DNA of 64,000 nt, taken from assembly GCA_947500775.1 (NCBI GenBank), contig CANMTD010000001.1, positions 1 through 64,000 on the forward strand. Reading direction: 5' to 3'. This document shows positions 26,319 to 35,200 of this stretch, in pieces. A program made the translations under genes and the position numbers. The number at the start of each line of letters is the position of its first letter. Position 1 is the stretch's first letter. The stretch comes from an uncultured Paracoccaceae bacterium (GTDB lineage: Bacteria > Pseudomonadota > Alphaproteobacteria > Rhodobacterales > Rhodobacteraceae). The notes beneath the pieces are model-generated. The model saw nothing but the letters and a program-made list of their open reading frames with translations. It ran no database searches and was not told the DNA's origin.

Positions 26319-28397
26319 CTATTGACTGACAAGGTTGAAATCCAGCAGCCCGTATTGTTCGATCCAGTCGTTTGCGATCTGTTTGCCCTCAATTATCTGA
26401 GCTTCGGTCATCTTCGGGATCAGATCGGCCAGTTTCCCTTCGGCTTCGTCCTTGTTTTTGCCCGATGCGATAGTGTCGCGCAGCTCGGCCGCTTTGATGG
26501 CGATCGTGTAATTGGCATAGGCTTTGGCATAGTCACGCTCCAGCCCCTCTTCGCCCAGCAACAGATCACCGATCTGGGTATAGGCGCCCAGGAAATTGCG
26601 CTGGGCCGACAGCCGGAAAAAGGCGATGGCCTGTTTGGGATCACGTTCCACCCCCCATCCCTTGCGGAAGGCACGGCCAAGGTGGAAGGCGGAATAGGGG
26701 TTGCCCTGTTCGCTGGCCCGGCTCAGCCAATAGATACCCTGATTTGTGTCCGCCTCGATGCCTTCACCGCGCATATAGGCCATGCCGATGTTGTTCATCG
26801 CGTCGGTTTTGCCCGAAGCAGCCGCCTGACGGTAATATTTCAGGGCGACACCGGGGTCCTTGGGCACGCCTTGCCCCCGCCGGTACATGTCGCCCAGCGC
26901 GGTCACCGCCGCCGGGTACCCGTTGATCGAGGCGATCTCCAGCCAGCGGCGGGCCTCGGTAAAGGATTGCGGCACGCCCCACCCCTGTTTGTAGTAATTG
27001 GCCAGAACCTGACGCATTGGCGCATTGCCCCGCAGCGCGCCTTCGCGGGCGTATTGGGCGGCGCGTTCCAGATCAAGTTCGACCCCCAGACCAAAGCGGT
27101 ACAGTTCGGACAGGCCGCCGAATGCGGTGGAATTCCCGGCCTCGGTCGCCCGCTGATAGTAATAGCGCGCCTCTTCGTACCGTTCTTCCAGTTTCAGAAC
27201 CCGGCCCAGCAGGCCCAGCACCCGTTCATTCTGCGGTTCCAGCGACACGGCTTCGATACAGGCGCGCAGGGCGGCGCGGGTATTGACCAGATCGTGGGGC
27301 ACCGGTTCGACCAACCCATAGATATCGCCCAGACCCGTCGCCAGAATATCGCATTCGGTGATCAGAACGCCCAGCCCGCCGGGGACCGATGGGTTCGGGT
27401 CCGGCACGCCCAGCTCCATCCCCGGCAGATCGGGCGATCCGGTGCTGCGCAGTTGCGACAGCTGTTCCCGCGCGACCGAGGCCAGCGCATGTTGCGGATA
27501 AAGCGTGGCGAAAAGTTCGAAATCATTCGGGTCCGAACTGGCGGAAATTGTGCGCCAGGCGGTCGATTCCAGTGAAATAGTGCCTGCAAGAACCGAATTC
27601 TGTTCCGCCGACAGCGCGATTTCTTCGCGCGGCTGGATCAGGATCTCGGTGCTGGAATTGTCCAAAAACCACGGGGTCTGCGCCCCGCCGGTCGCGAACC
27701 GGACCTTGGCCCGCACCAGTTTCAGAATGTCGCGGATATCCTGCTGGCGCCCCTCAAGGGTTGAAGCAAGTGCTGCGGTAAACGGGCTGTTGGCGCCCGA
27801 CCCGTCCAGCGCCACGGCGCCCGGCGCGGTGGAATAGGCAATGATCGTATCCTCGGGCGCATCGACCAGCGCCAGCCCGACGCCAAAGGCCTGATCTTCG
27901 CCAAAGGGCGAATTGCGGCACGAATCCAGCACAACAACCAATTTGCTGATGCCGGTGTTTTTCAGATCACGCACCGCGCTGTTGATCGAAATGCCCTGAG
28001 TTTTCAGGAAATCGGGGGCCTTCGGGTCGATGTCAGAGGGCAGCGCATAGTTGACGCCGCCCTGTTGCAACCCGTGACCGGCGAAAAAGAACAGCCCCAG
28101 TTCAGCGTTGGCGTGGTCGCGGCCTATTGTGGCGATGGTATTGTCCAGATCGCCCTTGGTGGCGTTTTCCAGCAAAAACACCTCGAACCCCATGTTGGTC
28201 AGGGACGCGGCCATGGTGCGGGCGTCGTTGACGGTGTTTTCCAGCCCGCCGACCGATGCGTTGGTATATTCAGCGTTGCCGACCACGATGGCCCATCTGT
28301 TTGCCGCAGCCGAAGCGGGGGCAAGGGTCGCCATGAAACCGATGGCCATCACAATGGTGCCAACAGCCAAGTGTCTTATCTTTGGTATAAATGTCAT
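26319..28397 (-). CDS. Exported caspase-like protein with Sel1 repeats
   Basis: 692 residues. Signal peptide 1-31 (A-S-A-A-A). Peptidase C14/metacaspase-like domain at about 33-270 with catalytic F-F-A-G-H-G (His108) and V-L-D-S-C-R-N (Cys160). A short T-I-S-A-S-S-D-P-N-D-F module follows near 325, then a linker, then six or seven Sel1-like helical repeats (G-L-G-V, G-W-G-V, G-Q-G-V, G-E-G-I and so on) to about 640. The start at 28397 has an excellent GGAGG seven bases upstream. Such proteins are predicted periplasmic proteases or scaffolds; Sel1 arrays bind proteins. First gene of a probable three-gene - strand operon with the two glycosyltransferase-like genes. Confidence 0.88.
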   Translation of the reverse strand: MTFIPKIRHLAVGTIVMAIGFMATLAPASAAANRWAIVVGNAEYTNASVGGLENTVNDARTMAASLTNMGFEVFLLENATKGDLDNTIATIGRDHANAELGLFFFAGHGLQQGGVNYALPSDIDPKAPDFLKTQGISINSAVRDLKNTGISKLVVVLDSCRNSPFGEDQAFGVGLALVDAPEDTIIAYSTAPGAVALDGSGANSPFTAALASTLEGRQQDIRDILKLVRAKVRFATGGAQTPWFLDNSSTEILIQPREEIALSAEQNSVLAGTISLESTAWRTISASSDPNDFELFATLYPQHALASVAREQLSQLRSTGSPDLPGMELGVPDPNPSVPGGLGVLITECDILATGLGDIYGLVEPVPHDLVNTRAALRACIEAVSLEPQNERVLGLLGRVLKLEERYEEARYYYQRATEAGNSTAFGGLSELYRFGLGVELDLERAAQYAREGALRGNAPMRQVLANYYKQGWGVPQSFTEARRWLEIASINGYPAAVTALGDMYRRGQGVPKDPGVALKYYRQAAASGKTDAMNNIGMAYMRGEGIEADTNQGIYWLSRASEQGNPYSAFHLGRAFRKGWGVERDPKQAIAFFRLSAQRNFLGAYTQIGDLLLGEEGLERDYAKAYANYTIAIKAAELRDTIASGKNKDEAEGKLADLIPKMTEAQIIEGKQIANDWIEQYGLLDFNLVSQ

Positions 28398-28501
28398 TTT
28401 CAAATCCTCCGGCCGGCGGTACCGGGCCACGGGGGCCGGAAATCGCCTGAGATGTTCTATATATAACAAAACCGTCCGGTCATGCGTATGCTTTTGGCGG
28501 A

Positions 28502-29248
28502 TCAATCGTATTCAAAAGCCAAAAAATCCTCGTTGAATTCCTGCTTCAGGTACTGCCGGTCATCCAGTGACACGTCGGGCACTTCGATCAGCCGGTAGGG
28601 CGAGGCGTTTTCGCGCCCGAACGGGAGGGGCAGGTCCAGCTGCGCCGACAACCGGCGGATATGTACGTTGATCTCTTCCAGCTTGATATATTCGCTCAGC
28701 ACCACCTTGCCATCCAGCGATCTGACCCGTTCGGATTGCGGGAAAAAGGCGGTGTCAGAGCGGGTCAGCGGTGCGCGGATGAAATCGCCAAAGCTGCGGC
28801 TTTGCAGAAAGGATCGCATCGCCGTCCAGTCAAGATAGGGGTATTTGGACAAAAGCGATTGTTTCAGCGGATCATCCTCGGGGCCGTTCAACAGCAGATC
28901 GCGCATCTGGTCCAACGTCATCTTCTGGCCCAGACAGTGATAATTACACATGGAATACATATAGTTATACAACGAAACGGCCCGATCGACGGGGTGCCGC
29001 ACCAATGCGAAACTGAAATAGTCATCAAAGATTTCGGGCCCGCAGATGGCCGCGATATCGTCCACCGAACTGTGATCGTTCAACCCGTAGCGTTCGAAAT
29101 AGGGCGTGTTCAGCGCGGCCCCCAAGGGGGTGGTGCCAAGGATCAGATCGTTCCACGCAAGCGACGGGGCAATCGCCGTCTCAAGGCTGGAACCGCCGGT
29201 TTTGTGAATATGGACAAAGATAAATTTCTTGCTGTGAGAGATGATCAC
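28502..29248 (-). CDS. Sulfotransferase-family protein
   Basis: About 248 residues. F-V-H-I-H-K-T-G-G-S-S-L-E near the N-terminus is the PAPS 5'-phosphosulfate loop, and F-A-L-V-R-H-P-V-D-R-A-V-S-L-Y near residue 85-105 is the 3'-phosphate-binding R-x-P-x-x-R-x-x-S. It probably sulfates a carbohydrate, perhaps the exopolysaccharide made downstream (inference). GTG 29248 puts the domain at the start as usual; an ATG at 29305 would add 19 residues without a good ribosome site. Confidence 0.8.
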   Translation of the reverse strand: MIISHSKKFIFVHIHKTGGSSLETAIAPSLAWNDLILGTTPLGAALNTPYFERYGLNDHSSVDDIAAICGPEIFDDYFSFALVRHPVDRAVSLYNYMYSMCNYHCLGQKMTLDQMRDLLLNGPEDDPLKQSLLSKYPYLDWTAMRSFLQSRSFGDFIRAPLTRSDTAFFPQSERVRSLDGKVVLSEYIKLEEINVHIRRLSAQLDLPLPFGRENASPYRLIEVPDVSLDDRQYLKQEFNEDFLAFEYD

Positions 29249-29419
29249 ATCGCAACTGCCGTTAAAAAATGAACTTCCGGCAAAGCCTAGCGCACCGGAT
29301 GCCATCGGACCAGAGGATCGTTGCGGTCAAATCTTATCACGATGGGGGACGGGGGCGTGTACAAGCCATTGCCGGGACGCTAGGGTCTGCCGGTGTCCGG
29401 TTATTTGAGGGACCCGTTT

Positions 29420-31003
29420 ATGATGCGCCGCATTTTTTTCGCACGCGTTTTGGTTTTGATCGTGCTTGCCGTTGTTCCCGTCGCCAGTTTTGGCGGTGAA
29501 AGGGTGGCGTTGCTGATCGGCAATTCCGCCTATGCGCGCCCGGAAATGGCTCTGCGTAACCCTGAAAACGATGTGATTGCACTGGGCCGCGCGCTGCGCA
29601 AACTGGGATTCCGGGTGACCGAGGCGATCAACCAGAATCTGGACGGCATGGAAGCCGCCGTTGATGAGTTTCGCGTGACCGCCAGGGATGCGGATATGGC
29701 GCTGTTCTTTTATGCCGGGCACGGCGTGCAGGTCGGCGGGGACAATCACCTGATCGCCACCGATTTCGACGCGCCGGATATCGCCGGTCTGTCGCGCGCC
29801 TCGCTGACCATGTCGGACGTGCGCCGCGCGTTTGAACAGGCGGCCCCCGACATCGGTATCCTGATGCTGGATGCCTGCCGCAACAATCCTTTCACCGACG
29901 CCGGGCAGGCTGCGCAGGGGCTGGTCCGGTCCAAGGGCGGCGCCGGGCTGCTGATCGCCTATGCGACCGATCCCGGCAACGTCGCTTTTGACGGATCGGG
30001 CCGGAACAGTGTCTTTACCGAGGCTTTGCTGAACCATATAGAAACCCCCGGGCTGGACGCCCGCCTGATGCTGGGGCGGGTGCGGCAACAGGTGGTTCTG
30101 GACACCAACGGCCAACAGGTCCCTTGGGTGGAAGAGGCGGTTCTGGGCGAACATTTCTTCGCCCCGGCCAAGTCCGGCGCGGATAATCCGGATGTGTTCG
30201 CGCAGGAGCTTGGCCTGTGGCGCGACATCGCCAACAGCACCGACCCCGGTGATTTTACCGCCTATCTGGCCGATTATCCCGATGGGCTGTTTCGCGATTT
30301 TGCCAAGGATCGGATAGCATTGCTGCAAACGGCGGCCCATGCCCCGGCGGGCGACGCCACCGCCACCCAGCAACTGATGGCTGCCGCCGATCCCGAACAG
30401 GTCTCGGCCGCGCTGACCGCGCTGGGCCTTCTGTCGCCGCAGCGGGCCCAGACCCGCGCCGTCGAGGCAGAGCTTTTGCCCGCCCTGAACGGATACCGCC
30501 AGCAATTGGCCGATCCGGCTTCGGCCAATGTGGATCAGCTGTTCACCGATGCATCGCGGGTGTCGATGTTTCTGGCCGCCACCACCTTGCAACGTATCCG
30601 CACCGACATCGTGGCCCTGCGCGGCGTTGATCGCACGCTGGGGATCGCGACCGATGCCCTGCAACAGATCGAGGTGATCGCCGCAAGCGACACAAACGCC
30701 CTGCCGATCCTGCAATCGGCCAAGGATGACGTGGCCGCGATCCGTCTGGCCCGCGCCAATATTCTGCGTCGTCTGGATCACAGCCGCAGCTATTACGACG
30801 AGGTGCTGACCCGCGCCGTGGCCTTTGTGCCGAAAGACGCAAGTGCCGCCCTGATCGGTGACGCCGACCGGTCGCGCGACCTTAGCCAATCGAACCGCCA
30901 GTTGGTCGAAGACGCAAACCTGTTTCTGAAACATATTTCACAGGCCGACGAGGCCAAAAAAGGAAGTTACGCATGGTTGAAAGACATTATCCCGCAAGAT
31001 TGA
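29420..31003 (+). CDS. Exported caspase-like protein
   Basis: 527 residues from ATG 29420, which has GAGGGA seven bases upstream. Signal peptide about 1-25. The C14 caspase-like domain (about 27-260) has Y-A-G-H-G (His101) and L-D-A-C-R-N-N-P (Cys153), a complete dyad. D-I-A-N-S-T-D-P-G-D-F-T-A-Y-L and D-Y-P-D-G form the familiar post-catalytic module near 275-295. The remaining 230 residues are mostly helical and unique. Its last 31 bases overlap the next lipoprotein gene, and it heads the cassette that ends with the giant zinc-protease-like protein and the CpXC protein. Confidence 0.9.
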   Translation: MMRRIFFARVLVLIVLAVVPVASFGGERVALLIGNSAYARPEMALRNPENDVIALGRALRKLGFRVTEAINQNLDGMEAAVDEFRVTARDADMALFFYAGHGVQVGGDNHLIATDFDAPDIAGLSRASLTMSDVRRAFEQAAPDIGILMLDACRNNPFTDAGQAAQGLVRSKGGAGLLIAYATDPGNVAFDGSGRNSVFTEALLNHIETPGLDARLMLGRVRQQVVLDTNGQQVPWVEEAVLGEHFFAPAKSGADNPDVFAQELGLWRDIANSTDPGDFTAYLADYPDGLFRDFAKDRIALLQTAAHAPAGDATATQQLMAAADPEQVSAALTALGLLSPQRAQTRAVEAELLPALNGYRQQLADPASANVDQLFTDASRVSMFLAATTLQRIRTDIVALRGVDRTLGIATDALQQIEVIAASDTNALPILQSAKDDVAAIRLARANILRRLDHSRSYYDEVLTRAVAFVPKDASAALIGDADRSRDLSQSNRQLVEDANLFLKHISQADEAKKGSYAWLKDIIPQD

Positions 31004-31677
31004 CGACGCTGATCACCTGTATCGCGCTGGGCCTGTCCGCCTGCGGCAGCCCGGAACCCAAGGCGGCCGTGACCCAATCCGCCAGCAGCAGCGCCGAGCT
31101 GGAGGCGCAGTTGCGCAAACAGGCAAAAGCCATGCAGCGCACCATTCTGGAAGGCGCGGCCGCAGGGGGCGCGACGGGTGCGGGATTGGGATTCACGCTG
31201 GGCGGGGGCGACAAGGATTCGACCAAAAGCGGGTTCAAGATCGGCTTGGGCGCCGGTGTCGCGGCGGGGTCCTATGTGGCGTTCATCCAGCGAAAATATT
31301 TCCGCAAAGAACGCCGGTTGGAGGCGATAAAATCCGATCTGGATAAGAATGCGGCCGAAATGCAGACAACCATCAACGTCATGCGCGGCGTTCTGGCCGT
31401 GCAACAGGCCGAACTGGCCGACCTCAAACTGCGCGCATCCGCCGGTCAGGCGAGCGAAGATGATCTGGCGGCCGAACTGACCGAGGCGAACGCCAACCTT
31501 GCCGAAATGCAAAAGGCCATCGATGGCGCGACCAAGCGACAGTCCGAATTCGGCGAGGCGCGCCGCCTGACGCTGGTCAAAGGCGGCACATCGGAAATCG
31601 ACCCTGATCTTGCGGCATTGTCCGAACAGATCGCCGCGATGAAGGCGATTGCCACCGATCTGTCGGTTGAATTGTGA
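30973..31677 (+). CDS. Predicted lipoprotein with glycine-zipper-like and coiled-coil regions
   Basis: 234 residues. Lipobox L-S-A-C-G (Cys near 24). A Gly-rich stretch (about 58-100: A-A-A-G-G-A-T-G-A-G, G-G-G-D, G-L-G-A-G-V-A-A-G) resembles a glycine zipper, followed by a long alpha-helical/coiled-coil part (about 108-234). The start has AAGGAAG seven bases upstream and lies inside the end of the caspase-like gene. Glycine-zipper lipoproteins often sit at the outer membrane or oligomerise; function here unknown. Confidence 0.75.
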   Translation: MVERHYPARLTTLITCIALGLSACGSPEPKAAVTQSASSSAELEAQLRKQAKAMQRTILEGAAAGGATGAGLGFTLGGGDKDSTKSGFKIGLGAGVAAGSYVAFIQRKYFRKERRLEAIKSDLDKNAAEMQTTINVMRGVLAVQQAELADLKLRASAGQASEDDLAAELTEANANLAEMQKAIDGATKRQSEFGEARRLTLVKGGTSEIDPDLAALSEQIAAMKAIATDLSVEL

Positions 31678-31688
31678 GGGGGAGGTTC

Positions 31689-32120
31689 ATGCGACACAGC
31701 CTGATCCTGACCGGTGCCGCGCTGATGCTTGGCGCCTGCGTCACCAGCGAAGATCCCGCCGACGGCGGCTTTTTCAACGGGGTGTCCGGCGCGACCAGCG
31801 GCACCTATGACGCGCGGGTCGAAGACCGCGAACAGGCGGTTGCGGCGGCCCAGACGCGCAATGCCGCCCTGTCGCGCGAACAACAGGCGCTGGCGGCACA
31901 GATCAAGGGCGCGGAAAGCGAACTGGCCAGGCTCAAGTTCAAAATCCTGCAACAGAAATCGGCCATTGGCCGGATTGACGGGCCGACCAATGCGCGCGTC
32001 AATGCGGTTCTGAACGCCTCCCCCTCCGGGGCGACGCCCGACGCCAAACTGGCCGCTTTGCAGAAAACCATCGCCAATGCCCGCGCCCTGAGTGCTGATC
32101 TGGAAAAGCTGGCCGGGTAA
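31689..32120 (+). CDS. Small predicted lipoprotein with coiled coil
   Basis: 143 residues from ATG 31689, behind GGGGGAGG. Lipobox L-G-A-C-V (Cys18). Residues about 45-90 form a heptad-like helix (R-E-Q-A-V-A-A-A..., E-L-A-R-L-K). A GTG at 31674 overlapping the previous stop would lengthen the signal by five residues and is less likely. It could pair with the coiled coil of the preceding lipoprotein (inference). Confidence 0.7.
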   Translation: MRHSLILTGAALMLGACVTSEDPADGGFFNGVSGATSGTYDARVEDREQAVAAAQTRNAALSREQQALAAQIKGAESELARLKFKILQQKSAIGRIDGPTNARVNAVLNASPSGATPDAKLAALQKTIANARALSADLEKLAG

Positions 32121-32153
32121 CCCTAAAGCCCGGTTTTTCGGGCAAAACACTTG

Positions 32154-32180
32154 CAGTGAATCGGTTTGACCGGTTCACTG
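32154..32180 (+). terminator. Strong hairpin between lipoprotein and giant protein genes
   Basis: CAGTGAA-T-CGGT, loop ttg, ACCG-G-TTCACTG: a 12-pair stem with one G-T wobble. There is no T-run after it, so it may be a partial terminator, an RNA-stability element or an operator. A second small hairpin (gcccg/cgggc) lies at about 32128-32143. Confidence 0.45.
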
Positions 32181-32248
32181 TCCAACACGGCATTACTGCC
32201 GCGCGGTATATTTTTACCACCAACATTTTTCATGGAACGTAGAACAGC

Positions 32249-35200
32249 ATGCCGACCAATGGATTGACTGATACTCAAAGCACCTTCATCAAGACCTTCA
32301 TTCTTGTGCCAAAGGTGTTCGGCAGGTCCGCCGCCAAAAAACGCCGCCAAGAGGCAGAAACCGGTTTTCGCAAATTCAATGTGAACCGCGATGCCGTTGG
32401 CGGAAAGATTGATGCGCTTGAGGATGAAGAGGTCAAATCCCTGCTGCGCCAGCATTTGGCCAAGGCCGAGGCGATCATACGCAAAGACCCGAAAAACCTG
32501 AATTTCGACGGCGGGCACGAACAACTGACAGCGGTGGCGCGGGCGGTTGCAGCCGAGGAACAGAAACAGCGTGACAAGTTGTTGCCGCCCGAGGTGCTGA
32601 AGGCCCGTAAACGGCTGACCCAGGTGCGCCGCGACCTGGAGGCGCTGACCGCGATCCACGACAAGGCCTTTGCCGACACCGGCCTGCCCCCCGCGCTGAA
32701 AACGCTTTGCGACGACGTGGCACAGAAATTGCGCAACGGGGCCGATGCCGCCCCCGAAGATCAGCCGCGTCTGGCCACAGAGGCCGAAACCGCCTTTGGG
32801 CTGGCCAAAACCGCATCCGACACGCTGTTGGCGGAAAAGGCGGCCTGGGAAAAGGCCGATGCAGGGTTCCGAAAGGTCTATGACGTGCTGACCGGTCACG
32901 CGTTGGCCAATGATCCGAAATTTGTAAAAGCCAAGACAGAATTGGTCACTGCGGCCTATGGGGCGGCGGTCGGCAAGGCCAAAAACTTTGACTATTCCAC
33001 CGCAATAACCGATTTGGCGGGGGTTTTGGCGCAGGCGAAAACCACGCTGGCCTTTGCTGATGACTATGCCGGATATCTGGCCACACGCGACGAACGCGCG
33101 GCCCGCGTCGCCAAGTTGCCAGCCAACACGGATCTTAGTTTCGCCGAGGCCAAAACCGCCTGTTCCAAGGCGCGCATTTTGCTGACAGACGCTGATGCGG
33201 CGCGGGATGCGGAAAATGTCAGTCTGGCGCTGACCAAGGTGAACCTGATCCCGGCGGCCATCGACGACGCCCAGATTGCCGTCAAGACAGAGCGGAACCT
33301 GGTCGGACATTTCAATGCCACAGATGACCGACTGACAGAAATCAACGCATTGGGCGCCAATGTCGTGGCCGAAATGGATGGCGACGTCAAATTTATCAGG
33401 GACTCACTACAAGCGGCGCGCACCGCTGCCGGGGCAGGCAATATCAAAGAGGCCATGGCCAATGTGAGCAAGCTGTATATTTTCGCCGATACCATCAAAA
33501 AACGCGGTAAGACGATCCAGAGCTTTCTGGTCGAAAATCAGGCATTTGAAACCCGGCGCCGCGCTGTGCGCGCGCTGAAAGGTGCAGGCGGTCGGGTTGC
33601 GGTTGAGGAATATTATCAACGTCTGGTGGCCGATCGCGCCCGCGCCAAGGATCACGTCGCTGCCGATGAATACGGCATGGCGCTGAACGCCGTCACAGCG
33701 GCCAAGGGGGAACATGCCGCGATGATTGCGTTGGCAGCCGTTGGTGCGCGTTATCTGGTTTTGAAAAAAGAGGTGACCGATGGGATCGCCGCTTTGGAAT
33801 CGGCCGAACCCGGCGGCGGCAAGGCGGCCGAAGCCATCGGCCTGACCAAGGGGCTGATGGCAAATGCCGCCAGCGCCACCCTGGCAAAGGACTGGAAAGG
33901 CGCCGTCAAACTGTTGGAGGCGGCCAAGACACAACTGGCCGTCGGCACCAAGGCAGTGGCAAACGCCAAGCTGATCGACGGGATACAGGACGCCGATGCG
34001 CTGGACGATATCGCGAATGATTTCGATACGGCCTACGGCGTCTTTACGGCCACGCATACCGCCGTTGCCAGCATGGATGACGACGATACCTTCAAGACGG
34101 CTTTGGCCGCGGCAAAAACCACCGGCGATGCCGCAAAGACAGAGGCCCCCGCCGATATGGCGGCGGCGCGCAAGGCGCTGGACGATGGCATCGCCGCCTG
34201 TCAGCAGGTGATGGACCAGATCAGTGCCTATAACGGCTTCAAAGCGCATTCCGACAGTCTGAAGGCCGTGGTCAAAGGTGAATTGAAACCGGCGAATAGC
34301 GACAAATGCGTCAAGTATGAGATCGAACAGATCGAGGCAAAACTGAAGGCTGCGGAAAAACTGGCCAAGGACCCCGGGTTCGATTTTGCCGGCGCCGGGG
34401 CTGAACTGGCGGAATGCGACGGCCTGGCCGCACAGGCCCGCCGCAACATTGCCGCCTATAACAGCCAGCTGAAACCAGCCCTGAAACACGTCAAGGCGAC
34501 CCTGAAAGCGTTGAAAGTGCCCAAGATTGAACCCGGCCTGGACACCGAAATCGCCAAACTGGAGAGCCTGCTGCAGGACTCTGAGAACGCCATCGTCGCG
34601 CGCGACCTGCCGCTGGCCCTGAAAAAGGTGATGGAGGGCGTCCACCAGCGTGATCCCTATTATGAACTGGCGCGGACGTATAATTCTGCCGTGGATTGGC
34701 GAAAGAAATATGTCACCGATCTGATCGGCGCGCAGCGCACGCGCGATGGCTGCGCCCCGGAAATCGCCGAAGCTGACGCGCTGATCACCCAGATCGACAC
34801 CTGTTTCAACGATCATAACTATGCGTTGGCCAAAGGGCTGATCGGGGATTGTTACCGCAAGATACGTGAAGCAGGGGCGATGGCCGACGCATTGGCGGCC
34901 TATACCCCGGTCAAGACCGACGCGGCCGCCGCATTGAAGGCGATCAAGGATCGCGACGACGTTGAAAACAAGGCCGCCCACGAAAAGATCACGGAACTTG
35001 AGGCGCGCATCGCCAAGGCCAAGACCAAAGAGGATGATCGGAATTTTTCCGGGGCGGCCGCAGTTCTGGAGGGGTTCAAGACAGATTGCAGTGCAATAGA
35101 GCCGCTTTTGGACGGGTTCGAGGCGTATGCCGAGGCGCGGGACCAAGGGCTGGCCGCCCTTGCCGCCATCGACAAGATCAAGACCGATGCGATCGAGCCG

